From the NCBI GenBank assembly GCA_030037215.1, contig JASHRS010000096.1:1-35540 (forward strand): 35,540 bases of DNA, in the 5' to 3' direction. The translations under genes and the position numbers were made by a program. The notes under the pieces are model-generated. The model was not told where the DNA came from and did not search any database. It saw only the letters and a list, made by a program, of their open reading frames with translations. Below, piece by piece: positions 25,658-34,697 of the stretch. This DNA comes from Silvibacterium sp. Lineage in GTDB: Bacteria; Acidobacteriota; Terriglobia; Terriglobales; Acidobacteriaceae. How positions within the stretch are numbered: position 1 is the first letter of the stretch; each line of letters begins with the position of its first letter.

Positions 25658-28600
25658 ATGACGTTTCAGATACCTGAGATAGACCAGGAAATCCTCGAAG
25701 ATGCTGGAATCCGCGCCGAAGGTCTTCGCGCGCATGCGCAGGAAATATCGGCCAACTGGGACACAGTGCATCGTCCGCACGGCTCCCTTCCTTTCCTGCA
25801 TTCGCTCGAAGCGGCGCGTGATGAGCTCAAGACACTCTACGCGGAACTCCAGAACCTCACGCCTGACAGCCCCACGCCTCTGCACGAGTTGCGTGAGAAC
25901 CCCCGCCTCCTCCGCTCGGCAATCAACGACATTTCATCCATTCGCCGGAAGATTATCCATTTGCCGCGCGTGATGGATCAGCCGCGCGATGCTAAATTGG
26001 CTCGCGCTTACCTCGACGCGGCGCACTCGATATGGAACGGCTCTGCGCTGCGCATTTATGTTGATGCCGCACAACAAAATGACCCTCTGGAACTTAAAGA
26101 GTTATGGGCGTTGGCTTCATTCCTCAAATTTGCGCTGTTCGAACTCATCCTTACGCAGGCTCACGCCATGTTGCATGTGCCGCAATCGCCAGAGGCGGCT
26201 ATGCCCGAGCTTTTGACCACGCGCATCAAAAGTTTGCGCGAGCTCAACCATGCCGATTGGCTCTCCCTCACCGAACCGCTTGTCGCCTTCGACGCCACAT
26301 TGCGACAGGACCCCTCGGGCGCTTATCCTCGCATGGATTTCGACAGCCGCGAGCGCTATCGCAAACGTGTTGCCGAAATTGCCCGTCAATCCGAATGCTC
26401 AGAAACGCAGATAGCAGCAACCGCTCTCGATCTTGCCCGGCAGGCCCAGGGAGAAGAATTTACCGATTCGCGAGTTTATCTGCGCCATACTCATGTCGGT
26501 TATTATCTTGTCGATCGTGGCTTTTCTCCTCTAGCCGCCATAATCGGCTATCACCCTCATCTGCTTGACCGCCTCCGCACATTCGTGCGCCGCAATGCGG
26601 ATGATTTCTACATCGGCGGCATCGAAATCCTGTCCGTTCTGCTCATTGCCGCCATACTCCTGCCGCTCACCCCTAGTTACTCCATCTTCGGAGGACTCAC
26701 CTTCGCGTTCATCGTTTTGCTTTTGCCGGCCACACAGGGCGCGGTCGACTTCTTTAACAACACCGTCACTTCACTCTTTAAGCCGTCAGCACTGCCCAAA
26801 CTTGATTTCTCAGAAGGCATTCCCGCTGACTTCACGACCCTCGTTGCCGTACCGGCGCTGCTGATCAACGAGCAGCAGGTGCGCGAGCTCGTAGCTGGAC
26901 TCGAAGTTCGATTTCTCGCCAATACCGGCCCTAACCTGCACTTCGCCTTGCTCACCGACCTGCCGGATTCCGTCACGCGCCCACGCGAGAACGACAGCGA
27001 TCCGCTTGTCGACTTAGCGGTAGAACTTATCGATGACCTCAACCTCCGCTACCCCGCATCGGCAAAACAAGGCTCCTTTTTCCTGCTCCACCGCCATCGC
27101 ATCTTCAACGCGCGTCAGGGAGTATGGATGGGCTGGGAGCGCAAACGCGGCAAACTTCTCGACCTAAACAATTACCTCCTGGGTAAATTCGACAGCTTTC
27201 CTGTGAAGACCGGCAATTTAGCCGTGCTCGCTCGCGTCCGGTACATCATTACTCTTGACGCTGATACGCAATTACCCAACGGCACCGCCAGCGCAATGGT
27301 CGGCGCAATCGCCCATCCGTTGAACAGGGCCGTCATCGATCCCGATCGCCGCATCGTAACGGATGGATATGGGATTCTTCAGCCACGCATCGGGGTAAGT
27401 GTCCATTCTGCGTCCCGCTCGCGGCTCGCATCTCTCTACTCCGGACAAACCGGCTTCGATATCTATACTCGCGCCGTCTCCGATGTCTACCAGGATCTCT
27501 ACGGTGAAGGCACCTTCACCGGCAAGGGAATTTACGAAGTCAATGTGCTTCACGCGGTTCTGGACAAGCGCTTTCCGCGCAACGCGCTTCTCAGTCACGA
27601 CCTCATCGAAGGTGCATATGCCCGCGCCGGCCTGGCGACCGACATCGAAGTCATCGACGACTACCCTTCGCATTACAGCGCATACACTCGCCGACAGCAC
27701 CGCTGGGTGCGTGGCGACTGGCAGATCGCACAATGGCTTTTCTCCCGTGTGCCGGATGAGTCTGGCCGCTATGTGCGCAACCCTATTTCAACCATCTCTC
27801 GCTGGAAGATCTTTGATAACCTGCGCCGCTCGCTTGTCGACCCGCTCACTCTCATCCTCCTCGTAGCCGGATGGCTCGGCCTTCCCGGAGGTGCGCTCTA
27901 CTGGACCGCTGTCACTCTTTTCCTGCTGCTTGCTCCCACCCTCGTACAACTGGTTTTTAGCGTTGGCCGGGCCCTCTTCAGCGAACAGGAAGGCAGTGTT
28001 GCCGACGCACTCGATGGCTTCCGGCAGGCAGTCTTTATCACCATCCTCAGGCTTGCCCTTCTTCCTCACCAGACGATGTTTTCACTGGACGCCATCGTTC
28101 GATCCCTTATCCGGCGTTTCGTCACCGGTCAGCGCCTGCTCGAATGGGAAACAGCCGCGCAGGCCGAGTCCTCCACGGAGCGAATCACCCCAGTTGACCG
28201 TTATCTTGCAGCTACTTCAGCCTTTGCTATCACCGTAGCAATTGTGATTGCCGCCGACCGGTTGCGCTCGCTGCTTGTTGCCGCTCCTATCCTCATCCTC
28301 TGGGGATTTACAAATGGAATCATTCTCTGGCTCAACCGCCCGCCGCGTGAAAGTAAACAGCTCCTGGATGCGCGCGAAGAAGCCTTTCTTCGCCGGCATG
28401 CCTTGCGCATCTGGCGGTTCTTCCATGAGTATGGCGGAGCCCGCCACAATTTTCTGATTCCCGATAACGTCGAAGAAGAAAGGCTCTTTGAGGCTGCGCG
28501 TGTTTCACCAACTAATTTCGGCCTGCTGCTTAACGTCCGTCAGGCCGCAGTAGCGTTCGGCTTCCTCACGGTTCCTGAATTCTGCGACTGCACGCGCCAG

Positions 28601-30130
28601 AGCTTTGCGACCATGGACGGCCTCCCTAAATATCGCGGCCATCTTTTTAACTGGTACGACACGCAGACGTTGAAGCCGCTTCAACCCGCCACCGTCTCTT
28701 CGGTCGACAGCGGCAACCTTGCAGCATCACTCTACACATTGCACACGGGCACAGCCACTCTTCTCGACATCCCGCTGCTTTCGCTGGCGCTTATTCAGGG
28801 ATTAGAAACTCACTGGCAAATTTTGCTCGCGCAAAAGAACGTGCCTGATGAAATCACAGACCACACCCTGCCTCCGGCCGATGCCGATCTTCAATCTTGG
28901 TGCAGTTGGGTGCTCAAAACAACTGAGCTGGGCATATTCAAAAATATTTCAGACTACGAACAGCCCTCTCACGATGAACTTGCCTGGTGGCTCCATGAGA
29001 CGCAGACGCGTCTCCGTGCTATCTCTTCGCTCATCAAGAATTACCTGCCGTGGCTTCTGCCGGAGTTCGTCTCACTGCAGCAGATTCGCTCTTTGGCTCT
29101 GCACCCGGAGGAATTGTCCCCCAGGCTTGCGGATGCGGCGAATTTTACTGAGCAGCTTGAGCACCGCCTCTCCCGCGCTTGGGCCAGGCTGAACGCAACC
29201 GAAGATGAGCAGGGCCGGAGCGTACTTGTAGAAAAACTGCGCGCCGAACTCCCCGACACTCGCCAGCGCCTGAAGCAGCTCGTTGCCACGATCAAAGACA
29301 TCTCCAGCCAGGCCTTTTGCAGGGCCCGTGACATCGACTTCTCTTTCCTTGTTCACGAAGGTCGCCAGCTTCTTTCCATCGGTTACGAGGTGGACTCCAG
29401 AAAACTCCACTCCGCCTGCTATGACATGCTGGCTTCCGAGGCCCGTATGGCTACGTTTATTGCAGTTTCGCGCGGCGAGCTCTCGCAGCAAGGCTGGTTC
29501 AAGATGGGACGCATCCACACATCGGCATTCGGCCGCTTCATCCTTCTTTCATGGACTGGCACCATGTTCGAGTACCTTATGCCTTCGCTGTGGATGCGCA
29601 GCTATCCCAATACCCTGATCTCGCGTTCCATGTCGGCTGCCGTTGAGATTCAATCCCGTTTCGCACGGCCCTTCGACATCCCCTGGGGCATCTCTGAATC
29701 GGGATATGGGAAAACAGATGATGCTGGCCATTATCACTATCAGGCGTTCGGCATTCCGCAGATCGCGCTCAAATGGGATGCCGTAGCTGGCCCGGTCATT
29801 TCGCCCTACTCCACATTTCTTGCCCTCGGCGTTGATACCGCTGGGGCGCTACACAACCTGCGCCGCATGGAGAAAGCCGGCTGGACCGGCGCATATGGCT
29901 TTTACGAAGCTGCTGACTTTTCCGAATCGACGAAAGCGCCTGTGTTAGTCCGCGAATGGATGGCACATCACCAGGGCATGGCCATCCTTTCGATTCTCAA
30001 TTTGCTTGAAGGCAATGCAGTACAGGAGTGGTTCCACGCCAATCGTCTGTTCCAGGCGAACGAGCTTCTGCTGCATGAAAAACCGATTCGCACAGCAGCC
30101 CTGAAAGCAGAGCAAAAGAAAAATGCCTAG
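25658..30130 (+). CDS. NdvB-like glucan synthase lacking the GH94 domain
   Basis: A 1490-residue membrane protein related to the N-terminal half of cyclic beta-1,2-glucan synthase (NdvB/ChvB). A soluble N-terminal region (1-320) is followed by two helices (about 328-372) and a glycosyltransferase region (GT84/GT2-like) with Asp-x-Asp at 534-536 ('ITLDADTQLPNG') and QxxRW at 680-683 ('RRQHRWVRGDWQIAQW'). More helices follow (about 720-790 and 850-890). The C-terminal part (about 1240-1470) is the glycoamylase-like domain (PF10091), which in cyclic glucan synthases performs the cyclising transglycosylation; it has 'IPWGISESGYGKTDDAGHYH' and 'REWMAHHQGMAILSI'. Full NdvB proteins are about 2800 residues with a C-terminal GH94 phosphorylase domain. 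This one stops cleanly before it and the next gene is convergent, so this is not a frameshift product within the window. The product is unknown. Confidence 0.87.
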   Translation: MTFQIPEIDQEILEDAGIRAEGLRAHAQEISANWDTVHRPHGSLPFLHSLEAARDELKTLYAELQNLTPDSPTPLHELRENPRLLRSAINDISSIRRKIIHLPRVMDQPRDAKLARAYLDAAHSIWNGSALRIYVDAAQQNDPLELKELWALASFLKFALFELILTQAHAMLHVPQSPEAAMPELLTTRIKSLRELNHADWLSLTEPLVAFDATLRQDPSGAYPRMDFDSRERYRKRVAEIARQSECSETQIAATALDLARQAQGEEFTDSRVYLRHTHVGYYLVDRGFSPLAAIIGYHPHLLDRLRTFVRRNADDFYIGGIEILSVLLIAAILLPLTPSYSIFGGLTFAFIVLLLPATQGAVDFFNNTVTSLFKPSALPKLDFSEGIPADFTTLVAVPALLINEQQVRELVAGLEVRFLANTGPNLHFALLTDLPDSVTRPRENDSDPLVDLAVELIDDLNLRYPASAKQGSFFLLHRHRIFNARQGVWMGWERKRGKLLDLNNYLLGKFDSFPVKTGNLAVLARVRYIITLDADTQLPNGTASAMVGAIAHPLNRAVIDPDRRIVTDGYGILQPRIGVSVHSASRSRLASLYSGQTGFDIYTRAVSDVYQDLYGEGTFTGKGIYEVNVLHAVLDKRFPRNALLSHDLIEGAYARAGLATDIEVIDDYPSHYSAYTRRQHRWVRGDWQIAQWLFSRVPDESGRYVRNPISTISRWKIFDNLRRSLVDPLTLILLVAGWLGLPGGALYWTAVTLFLLLAPTLVQLVFSVGRALFSEQEGSVADALDGFRQAVFITILRLALLPHQTMFSLDAIVRSLIRRFVTGQRLLEWETAAQAESSTERITPVDRYLAATSAFAITVAIVIAADRLRSLLVAAPILILWGFTNGIILWLNRPPRESKQLLDAREEAFLRRHALRIWRFFHEYGGARHNFLIPDNVEEERLFEAARVSPTNFGLLLNVRQAAVAFGFLTVPEFCDCTRQSFATMDGLPKYRGHLFNWYDTQTLKPLQPATVSSVDSGNLAASLYTLHTGTATLLDIPLLSLALIQGLETHWQILLAQKNVPDEITDHTLPPADADLQSWCSWVLKTTELGIFKNISDYEQPSHDELAWWLHETQTRLRAISSLIKNYLPWLLPEFVSLQQIRSLALHPEELSPRLADAANFTEQLEHRLSRAWARLNATEDEQGRSVLVEKLRAELPDTRQRLKQLVATIKDISSQAFCRARDIDFSFLVHEGRQLLSIGYEVDSRKLHSACYDMLASEARMATFIAVSRGELSQQGWFKMGRIHTSAFGRFILLSWTGTMFEYLMPSLWMRSYPNTLISRSMSAAVEIQSRFARPFDIPWGISESGYGKTDDAGHYHYQAFGIPQIALKWDAVAGPVISPYSTFLALGVDTAGALHNLRRMEKAGWTGAYGFYEAADFSESTKAPVLVREWMAHHQGMAILSILNLLEGNAVQEWFHANRLFQANELLLHEKPIRTAALKAEQKKNA

Positions 30131-30134
30131 CGCC

Positions 30135-33100
30135 CTACACTACAAAATACTTTGCCTGAGGATGGTGGATCACCAAAGCATTCGTACTCTGCTCCGGTTC
30201 CAGGTGAAACCCTTCCGTCAATCGTACGCCGATATTCTTCTCCGGCTCCAGTAGCTCGAATATCTTCGTCTGGTCTTCAAGGTTCGGGCACGCCGGATAT
30301 CCAAATGAATACCGCGACCCGCGATACTTCTGATGGAACAGATCTGTGACGCGCTCGGCGTCCTCGTTCGCAATGCCCAGCTCGGTCCGCACCTGCTTGT
30401 GCACCAGCTCGGCCAGCGCCTCGGCTGTCTCCACACTCAAACCATGTACATAGAGATAGCGTGTGAAATCCCCGGCCTCAAACAGTTTTTTTGTCTCTTC
30501 GCTCGCCCGGTGCCCAATCGTCACCACTGAGAACCCGATCACATCCATCTTCCCCAAGCTCTTCGGCAGCAGAAAATCTGCAATCGACAGCTTACGTCCA
30601 TCACGCTGACGAGGAAAGCTGATCCGCAGCCGTTCCTTCGCAGGGTCCTCCGGTGAATACACAATCACTTCGTTCCCCTCCGACTGTGCTGGGAAAAAAC
30701 CATACACCGTCTTCGGATGGAACCACCCCTTGGCTTTGATCTCAGACTTAAGTTCCTCCAGCACAGGGCGATACTTCTCTTCCACCAGCCGCACATAGTC
30801 AGTTGCAGAAGCCGTCTTCAATTGCCACTGGTTCTTGAACAGCGCCGTCTCGTTGATATAGGAAAACACTTCATCGAGATCGAAGTCTTTCTTCACTTTC
30901 ACGCCGAAGAACGCTGGCGTTGGGATATCCGGTGCCGGCTGCACCCAGGCAGATCGCTCCGTTGACACAGGCCCTTGTGTTTCTTCGGCCTCTGCAGTAG
31001 CAGGCTTAATGAACACTTTCACTGTCCGCCCTTCTTCCAGCCGCTTCTCCCGCATTTCTCCCTCGTCAGCCAGGTCACCCATCACGTGCAGGCCCGCAAA
31101 TGCATCCTCCGCGTAAAACACTGCGGACGAATATTCCTTGCGCAGGTCGTCTTCCACGTACTTGCGGGTCAGCGCGGCTCCTCCGCAAATCACCGGAGTC
31201 TCCAGTTGCAGCCGCTCCAGGTCCTGGATCACGTACTTCATCTCGAGCGTCGACTTCACCAGCAGCCCGCTCAGCCCGATGGCATCAGCGTTGTGCTCCT
31301 GCGCGGCCTTGATAATCACATCAGCCGGCTGCTTGATGCCAAGGTTCACAACCTTGTAGCCGTTATTCGAGAGGATGATATCGACCAGGTTTTTCCCGAT
31401 GTCGTGCACATCGCCCTTGACTGTCGCCAGCACAATTGTGCCCTTCTGCGTGCCTTCGGTCTTTTCCATCTTCGGCTCAAGATACGCAACCGCGGCCTTC
31501 ATCACGGCGGCCGAATCAAGCACCGATGGCAGCTGCATCTTGCGCGCGCCAAACAGTTCGCCCACCGTCTTCATTCCGTCCAACAGAACAGTGTTGATGA
31601 GGTCGAGCGGCGTATACGTCGTTAGCGCCGTTTCCAGCACCTCTTCCATCGGCTGTTTGCCCGCACCCTGCCCAATCGCCCGTTCACCGCGAATAATCAG
31701 TTGCTTCAGCTTGTCTTCCGTCGATAGCGACTCCAGCGCAGCCTCGTCATCTTTCGCGGCGTTCTTATCGATGCCGCTGAAGTGCGCCATATACACCTGC
31801 AGCGGATCGCCCTCAGAAGTATCTTGAAAGATCAGTTTCCGTGCCAGTTCCACTTCGCGTTCTGGGATCTTGTACAGCGGATAAATCTTCGAATAGTTCA
31901 CGATCGCCGCATCCAACCCGCGGTCCACCGCCTCTTTCAAAAACACGCTGTTCAGCACGCGCCGCGCATAGGCATTCAGGCCAAAGCTGATGTTGCTCAC
32001 GCCCAGAATCGTCTTGACTTCGGGCAACTCCTGCTTGATCAGCCGCACTGCCTCGAGCGTTTCCATTCCCGCAGTGCGATACTCCTCCTGCCCCGTTGAA
32101 ATTGGCAGCGTCAGCGGATCGAAGATCAGGTCCCGCCCGCGAATCCCGTATTTCTCCGTCGCCAGCCCGTAAATCCGCTTCGCAATCGCCAGCTTTTTCT
32201 CGGCCGTCAGCGCCATGCCATCTTCGTCAATCGTCAGCGCCACCACTGCCGCGCCATAGCGTTTCGCCATCGGCAGCACTTTGCTTGTGCGCTTCTCGCC
32301 GTCTTCCAGATTGATGGAGTTAATGACCGGCTTGCCCGGAATCCGCTTCAGCGCTTCCTCCACCACATCGGCCTCGGTCGAATCCACCACAATCGGCGCA
32401 GGCACGCGCGTCGCAATCTTTTCGAGAACGGCGTTCATGTAGCCCTTCTCGTCCTCGCCCACAATCGCGCAGCACAAATCCAGCATCTGCGAGCCTTCCG
32501 CTGCCAGCTTCTTGGCCAGCGCCAGGATGCCGTCATAATCCCCCGCCCGCACCATGTTGCGGAAGTGCTCCACGCGCGTTGTCGTGTTCATCTCTTCCGC
32601 AACCACCACCGGCTGCCCGTCCACTTCCAGCGGAACCGCGCTGAACGCGCTCGCCGCTATGCTCTGTGGCTTTACCTCGCGCTTCGCCGGCCTTGCATCC
32701 TTCACCGCTTCAACAACAGCTTTCAAGTGCGCCGGAGTCGTCCCGCAGCACCCGCCCACAACCTGCACGCCGTACTCGGTCACAAAACGCTTGTGGTATG
32801 CAGCCAGCTCCTGCGGCGTCAGCTTGTACACCGCGCGCCCGCCTTCGTTCTGCGGAAGCCCCGCATTCGGCAGCACGCTGATCACCTGCGTCGAGTTCTG
32901 GCACAGGAAGCGCACAGCGTCATTCATCTCCGCCGGGCCCGTCGCACAGTTCAATCCAATAATGTCCGGCGTGAAGCATTCAATCGCTGCAAGCGCCGCG
33001 CCAATCTCCGTGCCCAGCAGCATCGTGCCTGTCGCTTCCAGTGTTACCTGCATCTGGATCGGCAGCCGTTTTCCCGTCTTCCGCAATGCGTCCTGGCACG

Positions 33101-33611
33101 CAGCCAGAGCAATCTTCGCTTGCAGCAAATCCTGGCTCGTCTCGATCAGCAGAATGTCCACGCCGCCTTCAATCAGCGCCTCCGCCTGCTCCACGTAGGC
33201 CGCCGCCATCGCGTCATAGCTGATGTGCCCCAGCGACGGCAGCTTCGTCGTCGGCCCGATCGATCCGGCCACGAACCTCGGTTTCTCAGGCGTCGAAAAA
33301 TCCCGCGCCACTTCCTTCGCCAGCTTCGCCGCAGCAATGTTCAACTCGCGCGTCTTGTCTTCCAGCTCGTACTCGGCCAGCACAGTGCGCGTAGACCCGA
33401 AGCTGTCCGTCTCGACAACATCGCACCCTGCTTCAAAGAAGCTGGCGTGAATGCTCCGGATAATCTCCGGTTTGCTCAGCACCAGCAGCTCGTTGCAGCC
33501 CTCTTTGCCCCAGTAGTCATCGACTGTAGGCGCGTGCACCTGGATATTGGTGCCCATTGCGCCGTCGTAGACCACAACGCGCTCGCGTAGAAGGTTGAAA
33601 AAATCGGACAT
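30135..33611 (-). CDS. metH: Cobalamin-dependent methionine synthase MetH
   Basis: A 1158-residue multidomain enzyme that methylates homocysteine from 5-methyltetrahydrofolate through methylcobalamin. Domains in order: homocysteine-binding (1-310, with zinc cysteines in 'GLNCATGP' and 'GGCCGTTPAH'), pterin-binding (about 335-600), cobalamin-binding (about 640-880, with the cobalt-ligand His near 735 in 'DVHDIGKNLV'), and the C-terminal SAM-dependent reactivation domain (about 920-1158, with 'YSFGYPACPNLEDQ'). The length is normal and the enzyme looks intact. The ATG at 33611 is used; the GTG at 33647 would add 12 residues outside the family. It converges with the NdvB-like gene, the stops being 4 bases apart. 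The short upstream region shows no recognisable cobalamin or SAM riboswitch. Confidence 0.97.
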   Translation of the reverse strand: MSDFFNLLRERVVVYDGAMGTNIQVHAPTVDDYWGKEGCNELLVLSKPEIIRSIHASFFEAGCDVVETDSFGSTRTVLAEYELEDKTRELNIAAAKLAKEVARDFSTPEKPRFVAGSIGPTTKLPSLGHISYDAMAAAYVEQAEALIEGGVDILLIETSQDLLQAKIALAACQDALRKTGKRLPIQMQVTLEATGTMLLGTEIGAALAAIECFTPDIIGLNCATGPAEMNDAVRFLCQNSTQVISVLPNAGLPQNEGGRAVYKLTPQELAAYHKRFVTEYGVQVVGGCCGTTPAHLKAVVEAVKDARPAKREVKPQSIAASAFSAVPLEVDGQPVVVAEEMNTTTRVEHFRNMVRAGDYDGILALAKKLAAEGSQMLDLCCAIVGEDEKGYMNAVLEKIATRVPAPIVVDSTEADVVEEALKRIPGKPVINSINLEDGEKRTSKVLPMAKRYGAAVVALTIDEDGMALTAEKKLAIAKRIYGLATEKYGIRGRDLIFDPLTLPISTGQEEYRTAGMETLEAVRLIKQELPEVKTILGVSNISFGLNAYARRVLNSVFLKEAVDRGLDAAIVNYSKIYPLYKIPEREVELARKLIFQDTSEGDPLQVYMAHFSGIDKNAAKDDEAALESLSTEDKLKQLIIRGERAIGQGAGKQPMEEVLETALTTYTPLDLINTVLLDGMKTVGELFGARKMQLPSVLDSAAVMKAAVAYLEPKMEKTEGTQKGTIVLATVKGDVHDIGKNLVDIILSNNGYKVVNLGIKQPADVIIKAAQEHNADAIGLSGLLVKSTLEMKYVIQDLERLQLETPVICGGAALTRKYVEDDLRKEYSSAVFYAEDAFAGLHVMGDLADEGEMREKRLEEGRTVKVFIKPATAEAEETQGPVSTERSAWVQPAPDIPTPAFFGVKVKKDFDLDEVFSYINETALFKNQWQLKTASATDYVRLVEEKYRPVLEELKSEIKAKGWFHPKTVYGFFPAQSEGNEVIVYSPEDPAKERLRISFPRQRDGRKLSIADFLLPKSLGKMDVIGFSVVTIGHRASEETKKLFEAGDFTRYLYVHGLSVETAEALAELVHKQVRTELGIANEDAERVTDLFHQKYRGSRYSFGYPACPNLEDQTKIFELLEPEKNIGVRLTEGFHLEPEQSTNALVIHHPQAKYFVV

Positions 33612-33766
33612 AATTGGTAACAATTTGGCCGGCAGCAGTCCTGCCACCGTCTCTTTTTCATGCTACTGGAATGAGGCAAAAAGCCACACTTCCCTGCACG
33701 GAAATGCGATTTTCAGCTATTGAATGAAGTGTTTGCGGCTCGAAGGGGAACTTACCTGATCGAACC

Positions 33767-34246
33767 TCACTGCGCCGCCAGCTCGCCCTTCACCTGAGGT
33801 AGCGGCACCAGCATGTCTTCCTTGCGCATCACCAGATTCGTTGCGTTCAGCGTGGCCAGCTCAAACCCATGACCGTGCGTAATCGCGTCCGTCGGACACG
33901 CCTCCACGCAATACCCGCAGAAGATGCAGCGGTTGTAGTCGATGTTATAGACCTTCGCATATCGCTCGGAGCTTGAGATGCGCTTTTCAGATGTGTTATC
34001 AGCAGCCTCAATGTAAATGCAGTTCGAAGGGCACGCCGCCGCGCATAAAAAACACGCTACGCACTTCTCCAGACCGTTTTCGTCCCGCTGCAGCACGTGC
34101 GCGCCGCGAAACCGCTCCTGCAGCACCGCTCCCCGCGTCGGCCCCGGTCCGTCGGGATAGTTCTCCACCTCCGTCGGCTGGAACATCTCCCGGAATGTAA
34201 TGCTCATTCCCTTGCTGATGGCAGCGATATTGCGCACGATCGACAT
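33767..34246 (-). CDS. nuoI: NuoI-type subunit of complex I, standing alone
   Basis: A 159-residue ferredoxin-like protein with two 4Fe-4S motifs, 'CVACFLCAAACP' (about 62-73) and 'CIFCGYCVEACP' (about 107-118). 'FQPTEVENYPDGPGPTRGA' and 'HVLQRDENGLEKC' match NADH-quinone oxidoreductase subunit I, which carries clusters N6a and N6b in the peripheral arm of complex I. In most genomes it lies inside the nuo operon; here no other nuo gene adjoins. It could complete a complex I encoded elsewhere or be a paralogue. A TATACT box (34253-34258, minus strand) ends 6 bases before the ATG, so the message appears leaderless. Confidence 0.9.
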   Translation of the reverse strand: MSIVRNIAAISKGMSITFREMFQPTEVENYPDGPGPTRGAVLQERFRGAHVLQRDENGLEKCVACFLCAAACPSNCIYIEAADNTSEKRISSSERYAKVYNIDYNRCIFCGYCVEACPTDAITHGHGFELATLNATNLVMRKEDMLVPLPQVKGELAAQ

Positions 34247-34321
34247 ATGTTCAGTATACGATGTTCGCTTGGCTAGGAGAAAAGTGAGGCCGTCGCTCAG
34301 TTTCAGATATAAGATCGCAGC

Positions 34322-34684
34322 TCAATTCCTCGGGTAAATCACCGGAAAGCTATCCGGCATCGACGTGGCGTCACCTTCCATCGCCCTCACCCACACCCGG
34401 GCCTCTTCACGCAGCGGCCCCACGGCAACGCCCCCAAACTGCGCCGGACACGCCTCCAGGCGCCGCAACGCTCTCCGTAAAAGCGACGCCGCTCCTGCGG
34501 GATTTCCTGATTTGTAGTGATGAAACGCCGCCGCCGTTTGGATCAGCGCCTGCAGAAAGCTCTTCTCCGGCTCTTCCAGCCGCAGCCACTCACCCTCCCA
34601 GTGCTCGTGTGCCTCGAAAAACTCCCCGCGCCGATAGCATTCCAGCCCTTCCGCCAGCGCTCCGGATTTCCAATCGAGCAGCAT
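34322..34684 (-). CDS. DUF309 family protein
   Basis: A 120-residue helical protein. The family signature is clear: 'CYRRGEFFEAHEHWEGEWLR', followed by 'FLQALIQTAAAFHHYKSGN' and 'AASLLRRALRRLEA'. The conserved Glu-His-x-x-Trp pattern is intact. The function of the family is not established. It starts 13 bases after the stop of the UbiD-type gene and is probably cotranscribed with it. Confidence 0.9.
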   Translation of the reverse strand: MLLDWKSGALAEGLECYRRGEFFEAHEHWEGEWLRLEEPEKSFLQALIQTAAAFHHYKSGNPAGAASLLRRALRRLEACPAQFGGVAVGPLREEARVWVRAMEGDATSMPDSFPVIYPRN

Positions 34685-34697
34685 CTCGCGCAGCTTC

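Noticed and set aside
32565-33590. Plus-strand open frame of 341 codons inside metH
   Set aside because: It is fully antisense to conserved MetH domains and its Arg/His-rich composition is typical of a shadow frame.
33612-33766. Riboswitch upstream of metH
   Set aside because: A cobalamin or SAM riboswitch was expected, but the 155-base region shows neither the B12-box-like conserved pieces nor the multi-stem layout, and it is short for a cobalamin element.
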